A DNA stretch of 6,489 bases from DASRHY01 sp046765875 (GCA_046765875.1 JBKPSJ010000382.1:1-6489); one strand, 5' to 3'. Shown: positions 1-5,839, numbered from the stretch's first letter. Numbers and translations are program-made. Notes: generated from the letters alone by a model not told the origin.

Positions 1-400
1 GTCGTACCCGGGCCACCGTCCGCATCATCTGCGCGAGCGCCTTGACGCTCTCCTCCGCCTTGGACTCCTGGCGAAGGCCGATCACCGCATTGAACACCGT
101 CAGTCCGGCCAGTACGACGCTCGTACCGACGTCTCCGGTGACGAGCAGGTTGACCAGGGCGGCGACCAGCAGCACGATCTGCATGAAGTCCTCGTACTGG
201 CGCAGGAACGCGCGCAGCGGCGACTCCTTCTTCGCGCCGGCGAGCTTGTTGGGCCCGTTGGTCTCCAGCCGCTTGCGGGCCTCGTCCGCGCTGAGCCCAC
301 CCTTGGGGTCGACTCCGACCTGACGGGCGACTGCATCAGCCGCCATGCCCGCAAATGCCGCCTGATCCCGAGTGCGGATCGCGGTGTCCTGGACGGCCAT
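1..400 (-). CDS. Cation-transporting P-type ATPase, N-terminal part (truncated by window edge)
   Basis: The 133 visible residues are the start of a P-type (E1-E2) cation pump that would move ions across the cytoplasmic membrane using ATP. Residues about 13-85 look like the Cation_ATPase_N domain, with VARQVGVDPKGGLSADEARK followed by RLETNGPNKL. Two hydrophobic helices follow (about 72-88 and 91-109). After them comes QESKAEESVKAL (residues 111-122), the conserved segment after TM2 that leads into the actuator domain. The DKTG phosphorylation site and ion-binding helices lie outside the window, so the ion cannot be assigned; the N-terminus resembles the Ca2+/PMA1-type (P2/P3) branch rather than heavy-metal pumps. 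The ATG at 400 is supported by an in-frame TGA three codons upstream (409-407) and a GGTGA Shine-Dalgarno-like sequence at 411-407. It is separated from the RDD gene by about 300 bp, so it probably has its own promoter. Confidence 0.9.
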   Translation of the reverse strand, partial: MAVQDTAIRTRDQAAFAGMAADAVARQVGVDPKGGLSADEARKRLETNGPNKLAGAKKESPLRAFLRQYEDFMQIVLLVAALVNLLVTGDVGTSVVLAGLTVFNAVIGLRQESKAEESVKALAQMMRTVARVR

Positions 401-481
401 CAGCCTTCACCGCCGGCGAATGACCTCGTGAGTACGTCGGTACGCATCCCCACACCCGCCTCCACGTGAGTCAAGCGAGCC

Positions 482-509
482 GGGCCGTCGCGACCCCCAC
501 TCGCGGCCC
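482..509 (-). other. Bulged inverted repeat upstream of the ATPase gene
   Basis: On the minus strand GGGCCG (509-504) pairs with CGGCCC (487-482). The stem can extend inward by CGA/TCG if three bases bulge, leaving a 7-nt G-rich loop. It starts about 190 nt after the RDD stop and ends about 80 nt before the ATPase start. No T-run follows. It could be a U-tract-less actinobacterial terminator, an operator or a leader hairpin; chance is also possible in DNA this G+C-rich. Confidence 0.3.
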
Positions 510-520
510 CAGCGTCGCAC

Positions 521-534
521 CGGCGTGCATCACC
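521..534. repeat. 14-bp direct repeat, copy 1
   Basis: CGGCGTGCATCACC is repeated exactly at 690-703. The two copies bracket about 155 bp of intergenic DNA with no gene. A 12-bp part of copy 2 (GTGCATCACCTG) recurs at 6365-6376. Confidence 0.6.
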
Positions 535-689
535 AGCCTCATCCAAACCGGACGATTGGCGAGCCGGTCACCCGGGCAGGGCGAATCCGATCAGCCGTGG
601 ACCGTGCACGCTCGAAAACAACAGCACTGACCGCAGGGAGCATCGGATGACCAATAGGTGACCGGTACATTAACGACGCGGTGGCATCA

Positions 690-703
690 CGGCGTGCATC
701 ACC
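690..703. repeat. 14-bp direct repeat, copy 2, over the RDD stop codon
   Basis: Exact second copy of CGGCGTGCATCACC. It covers the stop codon (701-699) of the RDD gene. The 7-mer GCATCAC also occurs immediately beside it at 684-690, in 12-bp phase with the copy at 696-702. Confidence 0.6.
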
Positions 704-1178
704 TGAGGTGGTTGTAGACGACCACCGTTGCGGCGACCTTGTCGTGTAACGCTTGGCCGCGGCGGTCGAACGGGCACCACACGACACCCCAGAACAGCAC
801 CGCCAGTGCCAGGGCGCGGACCAGAGCACGGACCACACCAACCCGCTTCCCGCCGGTCCGCGTGACCCGCAGCCCGAACAAAAGCATGCCCGGCGTGCGG
901 CCGATCAGCGCCCAGAACGCCGAGTTGTACACGACCATCACTACCGCCGGGCCGATGTACACCAGCAGGGCGGCAGCGTCGGACAGCACCCGCGACGTGG
1001 CTCCGGCAAGGACCGAGCTGAGCAGGTCGAGGCCTGCGACACCGATCAGCGCGACGATCACGACGATGACGGCGTCGACGACGAAGGCTGCCGTGCGGCT
1101 GACGACACCCGCGTAGCCGGCCCGGCCGCTGGTCAGGCTCGGTCGGGCGTCAGGTGCCGGCATAGCGGTGTCCGCCAT
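699..1178 (-). CDS. RDD-family integral membrane protein
   Basis: A 159-residue membrane protein of the RDD family, usually inserted in the cytoplasmic membrane. The family's biochemical role is poorly defined; some members have been linked to sodium/proton exchange. The family marks are visible: R28 and D35 in the first helix (SRTAAFVVDAVIVV), a second hydrophobic segment about 66-92, the loop GRTPGM at 93-98 followed by FGLRVTRTGGKRV, a third helix about 115-134, and the closing FDRRGQALHDKVAATVVV at 137-154. I chose the ATG at 1178. A GTG at 1217 in the same frame would add 13 residues and leave only 21 bp after the FGE stop. Neither start has a clear Shine-Dalgarno sequence, so the start is uncertain. 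It is the last gene of the sulfatase gene set. A role in moving substrate or sulfate is only a guess. Confidence 0.88.
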   Translation of the reverse strand: MADTAMPAPDARPSLTSGRAGYAGVVSRTAAFVVDAVIVVIVALIGVAGLDLLSSVLAGATSRVLSDAAALLVYIGPAVVMVVYNSAFWALIGRTPGMLLFGLRVTRTGGKRVGVVRALVRALALAVLFWGVVWCPFDRRGQALHDKVAATVVVYNHLR

Positions 1179-1238
1179 GCGAACCACGATGCCGCCAGGC
1201 GTGCCGGGGCGGGCCACCCCGGGAGGATGAACCGCGGC

Positions 1239-2192
1239 CTACGCGACGCAGCGGAAGCCGAGGTGAGACGTGGACGTGTCGACGGCCTGTGCCATCCGGG
1301 CGGCCGGGCGGTACCGGCGGCAGTAGTTCGGCGCGCACAGGTGCGAACCGCCCTTCATCACCCGGCGGGGAATGCGGACGTTCTGCTGCGGATCGTAGCT
1401 CTGGTCGCGGTCGGCGCCGCGCGGGTTGGTGACGGTGCAGCACGCGTGCGAGGTGACGATGTGCTCGGCGTACCAGTCGCTCGTCCACTCCCAGACGTTG
1501 CCGATCATGTCGTACAGGCCGTATCCGTTCGACGGGTAGCTACCGACCGGGGACGTGCCCTCGTACCCGTCGGCCCGGGTGTTCTCCAGCGGGAACTGGC
1601 CCTGCCAGGTGTTGGCGAGGTACTCGCCGTCCGGGGTGAACTCGTCGCCCCAGGCGTACGTGGCGCCGTCAAGGCCGCCGCGAGCGGCGTACTCCCACTC
1701 GGCCTCGGTCGGGAGGCGCTTGCCGACCCAGTCGGCGTACGCGGACACGTCCTGCCAGGCGACGTGCACGACCGGGTCGTCGGGACGGTTCTTGATCGAG
1801 CTACCGGGTCCCTGCGGGTGCCGCCAGTCCGCGCCCGGAATGTACGTCCACCAGTTGTACGGGTCGCGCATGTCGACGGGGTGGTCCTGCTTGACGAACA
1901 CCGTCGATGCGGCGACGAGCAACTCCGGCAGCGCGCCCGGGTAGTCGGTGGCGTCCGGCACCCGCTCGGCGAGGGTCACGTACCGGGTCTTGCGGACGAA
2001 CCGTTCGAACTGCCGATTGGTCACCGGGCAGCGGTCGATCCAGAACCCGCCGACCGTCACCGGATGTGCCGGCGCCTCCTCCGCGTAGTGGTCGTCGGAA
2101 CCCATCCTGAAGGTTCCCCCGGGCACCCAGACCATCGCGTCGTCGGGCGGGCTCTGTGCGGAGTCCGTACGTGTGGCGTCGGCTGTCGACAT
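1239..2192 (-). CDS. Formylglycine-generating enzyme (FGE, sulfatase-modifying factor)
   Basis: This enzyme oxidises the active-site cysteine of a type I sulfatase to C-alpha-formylglycine, using O2 and copper. The 317 residues cover the FGE-sulfatase fold almost end to end. The domain opens at MVWVPGGTFRMGS (20-32), followed by HPVTVGGFWIDRCPVTNRQF (43-62), KRLPTEAEWEYAARGG (158-173) and GLYDMIGNVWEWTSDW (225-240). GGSHLCAPNYCRRYRPAAR begins at 281 and the protein ends in LGFRCVA. C286 and C291 have the C-x4-C spacing of the catalytic, copper-binding pair in characterised FGEs (Cys272/Cys277 in Streptomyces coelicolor, Cys336/Cys341 in human). They separate it from FGE-fold proteins such as EgtB or plain DUF323 members. 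There is no signal peptide, so it is cytosolic. GGAGGT at 2201-2196 lies close before the ATG. It sits 51 bp after the sulfatase stop, so that sulfatase is its obvious client. Confidence 0.96.
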   Translation of the reverse strand: MSTADATRTDSAQSPPDDAMVWVPGGTFRMGSDDHYAEEAPAHPVTVGGFWIDRCPVTNRQFERFVRKTRYVTLAERVPDATDYPGALPELLVAASTVFVKQDHPVDMRDPYNWWTYIPGADWRHPQGPGSSIKNRPDDPVVHVAWQDVSAYADWVGKRLPTEAEWEYAARGGLDGATYAWGDEFTPDGEYLANTWQGQFPLENTRADGYEGTSPVGSYPSNGYGLYDMIGNVWEWTSDWYAEHIVTSHACCTVTNPRGADRDQSYDPQQNVRIPRRVMKGGSHLCAPNYCRRYRPAARMAQAVDTSTSHLGFRCVA

Positions 2193-2243
2193 CGCACCTC
2201 CGTGGTTCAGTGCGTGGCCTCGGTGAACCCGGGTAGCGGGGCA

Positions 2244-3782
2244 TCAGTGCGCACCGGCTGTGGCCGCCATCTCCATCTTCTCCAGGGCCTGGTCGATGGT
2301 GAAGCTGGCCGCCCGCTGACGCGGCGGGAAGTCCTTGAAGGTCGCCAGGAAGGGGACGACGATCGCCTGTGCCGCCAGCACGAGGTACCCGTGATCGATG
2401 AGCCATTCGTAGTACGAATTCGAGGTCACGTCGGCTCGTTCGAACGGGTCGGTGCGCAGGTTGTAGAGCTTCGGGATCCGCAGCGGGATGAACGGTTCGG
2501 CCCAGACGCCCAGCGTCCCCGGCATCCGCTGCTCCATGAATACGACCTTCCAGTTCATGAAGCGCAGTGCCACGAGGTCACCGTCGTCGCTGAAGTACAT
2601 GAATCCCTTGCGCGGGCTCATCTCCTCTTCGCCGGTGAGGTACGGCAGCAAGTTGTAGCCGTCGATGTGCACCCGGAAGTACTTGCCCGCCGCCTCGTGC
2701 CCGCGCTGCAGTTTGCCGACGACGTCCGGATCGCCGGCCATGGCGACGAACGTCGGCAGCCAGTCGTGGTGCTGGACGATCTCGTTGGAGACGACTCCCG
2801 CCGGGATCCGGCCGGGCCAGCGGACCATCATCGGAATCCGGAACGCGCCCTCCCAGTTCGTGTTCTTCTCCGACCGGAAGGGCGTCATCGCCCCGTCCGG
2901 CCAGGTGTTCATATGTGGACCGTTGTCCGTGCTGTACATGACGAACGTGTTCTCGGCGATGCCCAGCTCGTCGAGCAGGTCAAGCAGCTCACCGACGTTG
3001 CGATCGTGGTCGATCATCGTGTCGTGGTACGGCGACTGCCATGGACCGGCCTGCCCGATGCTCTCCGGCTTGGTGTGCGTACGCAGGTGCATGTGAGTCG
3101 TGTTGACCCAGCAGAAGAACGGCTTGTCCGCGGCATGCTGGCGGCTGATGAAGTCCTTGGCGGAGGCGACGAACTCGTCGTCGCAGGTCTCCATCCGCTT
3201 CTTGGTCAGCGGGCCGGTGTCCTCGATCCGCTGCCTGCCGACCCGTCCCCAGCGCGGCTCGTCGGTCGGATCGTCGGTGTCGGAGGCCCAGCAGCGCAGG
3301 ACGCCGCGCGGGCCGAACCGCTTGCGGAAGTCGGGGAACTCCTGCTCGTTCGGATAGTCCGGCAGTTCCGGCTCCTCCTCGGCGTTGAGGTGGTAGAGGT
3401 TGCCGAAGAACTCGTCGAATCCGTGCACGGTGGGCAGGTACTCGTTGCGGTCACCGAGGTGGTTCTTGCCGAACTGCCCGGTCGCGTAACCGTGGTTCTT
3501 GAGCAGCTCGGCGATCGTCGGGTCCTCCTGCTGCAGCCCGACGGTCGCGCCCGGGATGCCCACCTTGGTCAGGCCGGTACGAAAGCCGCTCTGCCCGGTG
3601 ATGAACGAGGCCCGGCCCGCGGTGCAGGACTGCTCGCCGTACGAGTCGGTGAACCGCATGCCCTCGTTCGCGATGCGGTCGATGTTCGGCGTGCGGTAGC
3701 CCATGAGGCCGTCGCTGTAGCAACTCAGGTTCGTGATGCCGATGTCATCGCCCCAGATCACCAGAATGTTCGGCTTGTCCAT
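2244..3782 (-). CDS. Type I (formylglycine-dependent) arylsulfatase
   Basis: Hydrolyses sulfate esters; the natural substrate cannot be read from sequence. The 512 residues form a full-length alkaline-phosphatase-superfamily sulfatase, from PNILVIWGDD (4-13) to the C-terminal FPPRQRAASFTIDQALEKME. Visible active-site parts are D12 and D13 (metal), C53 in SCTAGRAS (formylglycine precursor) with R57, K106 and H108 in GKNHLGD, H230 in the NTTHMH stretch, D286-N287 in STDNGP (metal), and K306 in SEKNTNWEGAFRIP. The nucleophile motif is CxAxR instead of the commoner CxPxR, an accepted variant in this arylsulfatase group; GKNHLG likewise replaces GKWHLG. The protein starts straight at the first beta strand, with no signal peptide or lipobox, so it should stay in the cytosol. 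AGGGG at 3793-3789 is 6 nt before the ATG. It lies 47 bp after the DUF6325-like gene and 51 bp before the FGE gene, in an apparent operon. Confidence 0.96.
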   Translation of the reverse strand: MDKPNILVIWGDDIGITNLSCYSDGLMGYRTPNIDRIANEGMRFTDSYGEQSCTAGRASFITGQSGFRTGLTKVGIPGATVGLQQEDPTIAELLKNHGYATGQFGKNHLGDRNEYLPTVHGFDEFFGNLYHLNAEEEPELPDYPNEQEFPDFRKRFGPRGVLRCWASDTDDPTDEPRWGRVGRQRIEDTGPLTKKRMETCDDEFVASAKDFISRQHAADKPFFCWVNTTHMHLRTHTKPESIGQAGPWQSPYHDTMIDHDRNVGELLDLLDELGIAENTFVMYSTDNGPHMNTWPDGAMTPFRSEKNTNWEGAFRIPMMVRWPGRIPAGVVSNEIVQHHDWLPTFVAMAGDPDVVGKLQRGHEAAGKYFRVHIDGYNLLPYLTGEEEMSPRKGFMYFSDDGDLVALRFMNWKVVFMEQRMPGTLGVWAEPFIPLRIPKLYNLRTDPFERADVTSNSYYEWLIDHGYLVLAAQAIVVPFLATFKDFPPRQRAASFTIDQALEKMEMAATAGAH

Positions 3783-3788
3783 CCGAGA

Positions 3789-3793
3789 CCCCT
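3789..3793 (-). promoter_or_regulatory. Ribosome binding site of the sulfatase gene
   Basis: AGGGG on the minus strand, 6 nt before the ATG at 3782. It fixes the start right at the first beta strand and so supports the absence of a signal peptide. Confidence 0.6.
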
Positions 3794-3829
3794 AACCCCG
3801 TCAATGTCGTCTTCGATCGCCCGCCTGCC

Positions 3830-4405
3830 CTAGGCGCGTGTCCTCACCGCGTCCTGCTCGGTGGCTGCGAGCAGCTTGGCTTCCTCGGCCCCGACCAGTC
3901 CGAACTCGACCAGTTCCAGCGGGCTGATGTAGTCCGAGGCCAGCCGCGTGCCGCCGGCTCGCGAGACCGCGTCCCGCAAACCGATCGCCCACCTGTGCTC
4001 GAGCAGGACGAGCAAGGCCGCGCTGTCGGGTGGGATGTCGCCGAGAATGTCCCAGGCGTCGCTGTCGTCGAACACCCCGCCGCTGCCGGCGAGATCCGCC
4101 GCACCCAGCTCGGCGCCCTTCTCGAATCCCGCGTCGAGTGCGTCGTCACGGCTGTCCTCGGCGGCCGCCGCGCCCACACCGATGAGTCCGCCGACCACGC
4201 TGCCGAACTCGGCGAGCTCGTCCTCGCCGAGTTGGCTTTCATGCAGGGTTTCGACCGTCCCGTCGGCGTTCTTGCGCAGACCCAGAGCGTCGATGACGCG
4301 CACCAGATCGTTGTCGCGCAGCCGGTTCAGCTCGGCGCGGATCTCGCCCTGGAAGTCGGGGTGTTCGAACCCCAGCACCAGCAGCTCCACCGGCCCGATC
4401 GCCAT
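3830..4405 (-). CDS. DUF6325 / DUF1269-like protein of unknown function
   Basis: A 191-residue protein with no known activity. The pattern recalls the DUF1269/DUF6325 group: an opening beta strand GPVELLVLGFEH (4-15), a helix with EIRAELNRLRDNDLVRVIDAL (21-41) and a second strand with LGLRKNADGTVETL (41-54). A small-residue stretch VVGGLIGVGAAAAED (70-84) follows, then a closing half with ILGDIPPDSAALLVLLEHRWA (120-140), LRDAVSRAGGTRLASDYISP (143-162) and a final helix. In DUF1269 proteins the Gly/Ala stretch is often a hydrophobic membrane hairpin. Here it is short and followed by acidic residues (EDSRDDALDAGFEKG), so the protein may be soluble or only peripheral to the membrane. AGGAG at 4417-4413 is 7 nt before the ATG. 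It begins 30 bp after the DUF7144 stop and ends 47 bp before the sulfatase. Family assignment is by memory of the pattern and is moderately sure; the CDS itself is secure. Confidence 0.85.
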   Translation of the reverse strand: MAIGPVELLVLGFEHPDFQGEIRAELNRLRDNDLVRVIDALGLRKNADGTVETLHESQLGEDELAEFGSVVGGLIGVGAAAAEDSRDDALDAGFEKGAELGAADLAGSGGVFDDSDAWDILGDIPPDSAALLVLLEHRWAIGLRDAVSRAGGTRLASDYISPLELVEFGLVGAEEAKLLAATEQDAVRTRA

Positions 4406-4412
4406 CAGAACG

Positions 4413-4417
4413 CTCCT
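4413..4417 (-). promoter_or_regulatory. Ribosome binding site of the DUF6325-like gene
   Basis: AGGAG on the minus strand, 7 nt before the ATG at 4405, in the 30-bp gap after the DUF7144 stop. It supports this start and translation of the gene within a polycistronic message. Confidence 0.65.
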
Positions 4418-4435
4418 GTTCTCGATGACTTGTGG

Positions 4436-4870
4436 TCAGGCGACGACGTCGCGCCCGTGAACGGTCAGCGCCCAGATGACGAACACGTCGAGCGCGATGA
4501 TGACGAGCGACCAGACCGGGTAGTAGGGAATGAACGCGAAGTTCGCCGCGATGCTCACCACCGCCAAGATGATGCCGATCACCCGGGCCCACATCTGGCC
4601 CGCCATCACGGCGAAGCCGGCCACCGCCACCACTATGCCGACCAATAGATGGATCCAGCCCCATGCGGTGGCGTCGAACTGGAGCAGATAGTTCCGGGTG
4701 GCCGCATAGAACTCGTTCTCGAACAACGCCACCAGGCCGGTGAATGCCTGGAAGCCGCCCGAAATCACCATCATGATGCCGGCGAACAGGATGAACCCGA
4801 CCGCCCAGCCGCTGGGCTCACGTTCCTGGCCGGCGGCACTGTACTCCGATGTTGCTGTCCCCTGGCTCAC
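4436..4870 (-). CDS. DUF7144-type four-helix membrane protein
   Basis: A 144-residue integral membrane protein of unknown function, common in Actinobacteria. A hydrophilic N-terminus of about 20 residues precedes four predicted helices: about 22-48 (GWAVGFILFAGIMMVISGGF), 70-90 (WGWIHLLVGIVVAVAGFAVM), 93-112 and 116-137. The protein ends in FIPYYPVWSLVIIALDVFVIWAL plus a short tail. The WAVGF...ISGxFQ, WGWIHL, ARVIGI and FIPYYPxWS blocks are what I recall as DUF7144. I chose the GTG at 4870 because AGGGAG lies 9 nt upstream (4885-4880) and the family normally begins shortly before the first helix. A longer frame open to 4996 would add 42 residues of low-complexity, Arg/Gly-rich sequence and is probably spurious. 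It is the first gene of the sulfatase set, with a 150-bp gap before it that likely holds its promoter. Confidence 0.88.
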   Translation of the reverse strand: MSQGTATSEYSAAGQEREPSGWAVGFILFAGIMMVISGGFQAFTGLVALFENEFYAATRNYLLQFDATAWGWIHLLVGIVVAVAGFAVMAGQMWARVIGIILAVVSIAANFAFIPYYPVWSLVIIALDVFVIWALTVHGRDVVA

Positions 4871-4879
4871 TTGCGTCCA

Positions 4880-4885
4880 CTCCCT
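4880..4885 (-). promoter_or_regulatory. Ribosome binding site that sets the DUF7144 GTG start
   Basis: AGGGAG on the minus strand, 9 nt before the GTG at 4870. It supports the 144-residue form over the longer reading frame that begins at 4996. Confidence 0.6.
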
Positions 4886-4911
4886 CTGTCTGTCGGGCCA
4901 ATGCACACACA

Positions 4912-4940
4912 CCGTGCTCACGGCCCGACCGGCCGGGCCG
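4912..4940. promoter_or_regulatory. Two adjacent inverted repeats upstream of the sulfatase gene set
   Basis: CCGTG-CT-CACGG (4912-4923) directly abuts and overlaps CGGCCCG-N6-CGGGCCG (4921-4940). Both are exact inverted repeats. They lie about 40-70 nt upstream of the DUF7144 GTG and 80-110 nt after the CYTH stop. They could be regulator binding sites for the operon, or the 7-bp stem could end the CYTH transcript; no T-run follows it. I could not place a convincing -35/-10 pair in the 4871-5020 gap. Confidence 0.35.
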
Positions 4941-5020
4941 CAACCTCTCGCTTCAGAGAGTCTCCACGTGCCAGCCGCGCCGGCCTCAGCCCGCACGGAT
5001 GAGATCCCGCTGCGCAGGCC

Positions 5021-5806
5021 TCAGGTCGGAGCTGGGGCTTCCAGGTTCGCGGCGAAGAACTTCAAAGCCGTACTGGTCTTCGTCTGTTGCTCGGCCGACA
5101 CATCCACCCCGCGCTTGTACAGGAACGCCCTCAGTTCGGTCGCGGCCTGGAAGGCCTCGGACGGCACGCTCTTGGACGACAGTTCGAGAATCCTCGAGCC
5201 GTCCGGGTAGAACCACAACTCCGCGACCAGCCGGCGGCTGAGCTCAGCCGGTGAGAACTTCAGCTTGAAGACCGTGATCGGCCCGAGGATCGACAGCTCG
5301 TCCAGCCCGAGAACCGGTGCATGAGCGCTGAAGAACGCCCGCTGCTCCTTGGTGAACAGCTTGCGGATCGGCTGCTCACCCGCGGCCACCGCCTTGACGC
5401 GGGTTGTTGCTGGCAACGCCGCCTTCATGGAAGCCGAGCAGACGAAGCCACCGGGCATCGCGTCGACCTCGACGACCAGGTTCTTGGACTTGCGGATGTC
5501 CTTGGGCAGTTCGGCCGGAATGACCGGCCGCAGCTTGACCACGGAGTCGTCTCCGCGGCCCTGGACCCGCCGGGCGCGTACGACGAGCCCGTCCTGGTTG
5601 AGCCTCAGGTCTGGGGTGTCGAAGAAGTAGACCTGTCGGATCTGCGCCTCCAGCGGATCCATCCCCAACGCGGTCATGGTCGCGCCACGGGCGGAGTCCG
5701 GCGCGGTCAGCTTCAGTTCGACACTGTCGGCGCCCTTGGTGAGCTCGATCAGTTCGACCAGTTGCGCATCGGTCAGCCTGCCGGGTGGTGTACTGCTCGT
5801 GGCCAT
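5021..5806 (-). CDS. CYTH / triphosphate tunnel metalloenzyme-like protein
   Basis: A 261-residue soluble protein resembling CYTH-domain (TTM) proteins, a fold that binds triphosphate compounds; members include thiamine triphosphatases, inorganic tripolyphosphatases and class IV adenylate cyclases. Strand-by-strand features that fit are SVELKLT (28-34, the ExExK position), VYFFDTPDLRLNQDGLVVRARR (59-80, paired Arg at the end), VVKLRPV (89-95), LVVEVDAMPG (110-119), LGPITVFKLKFSP (174-186), LVAELWFYPDGSRILELSSK (193-212) and a C-terminal helix. The ExExK motif is degenerate: only E30 and K32 remain, with Ser at the first Glu position. Catalysis is therefore uncertain, and the 150-200 half is less typical. 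There is no signal peptide. GGAAGGG at 5821-5815 is 8 nt before the ATG. It is followed by a 150-bp gap, so it is probably a separate transcription unit from the sulfatase genes. Fold assignment moderate; function unknown. Confidence 0.8.
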   Translation of the reverse strand: MATSSTPPGRLTDAQLVELIELTKGADSVELKLTAPDSARGATMTALGMDPLEAQIRQVYFFDTPDLRLNQDGLVVRARRVQGRGDDSVVKLRPVIPAELPKDIRKSKNLVVEVDAMPGGFVCSASMKAALPATTRVKAVAAGEQPIRKLFTKEQRAFFSAHAPVLGLDELSILGPITVFKLKFSPAELSRRLVAELWFYPDGSRILELSSKSVPSEAFQAATELRAFLYKRGVDVSAEQQTKTSTALKFFAANLEAPAPT

Positions 5807-5818
5807 CGTGCCATCCCT

Positions 5819-5839
5819 TCCGGTCTGGCGCGGACCGGA
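5819..5839. promoter_or_regulatory. Inverted repeat overlapping the CYTH ribosome binding site
   Basis: TCCGGTC (5819-5825) and GACCGGA (5833-5839) are perfect 7-bp arms with a 7-nt loop. On the minus strand the second arm overlaps the first bases of the GGAAGGG ribosome binding site (5821-5815). Folding in mRNA could partly hide that site, or the DNA could be an operator. Confidence 0.4.

Larger units (their letters stand above)
401..698. other. Gene-free spacer between the RDD gene and the P-type ATPase gene
   Basis: No convincing coding sequence on either strand; the short reading frames here match no family I know. It holds a 14-bp direct repeat (521-534 and 690-703), a bulged hairpin (482-509), and a TTGACT hexamer on the minus strand (474-469) that could be a -35 element for the ATPase gene. 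I see no matching -10 box at good spacing. A CACGTG palindrome (463-468) lies next to the hexamer, and GTAC-N4-GTAC lies between it and the start codon. The region probably carries the end of the upstream transcript and the ATPase promoter, but no single element is proven. Confidence 0.5.

Noticed and set aside
539..698. Small minus-strand frame running past the RDD stop.
   Set aside because: It is the out-of-frame continuation of a frame inside the RDD gene. The short product has no known pattern and poor codon bias.
1179..1217. GTG start of the RDD protein at 1217.
   Set aside because: Possible but not preferred: no Shine-Dalgarno sequence is visible and the extra 13 residues add nothing recognisable. 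The ATG at 1178 is equally unsupported by a ribosome binding site, so the choice stays open.
753..3833. A plus-strand open frame of just over 1000 codons, antisense to the RDD, FGE and sulfatase genes.
   Set aside because: It is in exact antisense codon register with all three genes, so its stops would need TTA, CTA or TCA codons, which are rare in high-GC genomes. The product is Arg/Val/His-rich low-complexity sequence with no domain, while the minus strand encodes clear enzymes. It does show that these genes lack TTA codons in this span, so they show no sign of bldA-type control.
4945..4960. CTCTC-N6-GAGAG hairpin as a terminator of the CYTH gene.
   Set aside because: Only five base pairs with no T-run; too weak to call on its own.
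4871..4996. N-terminal extension of the DUF7144 protein to a start at 4996.
   Set aside because: The added 42 residues are Arg/Gly/Ala-rich without any pattern, and a good ribosome binding site precedes the GTG at 4870.
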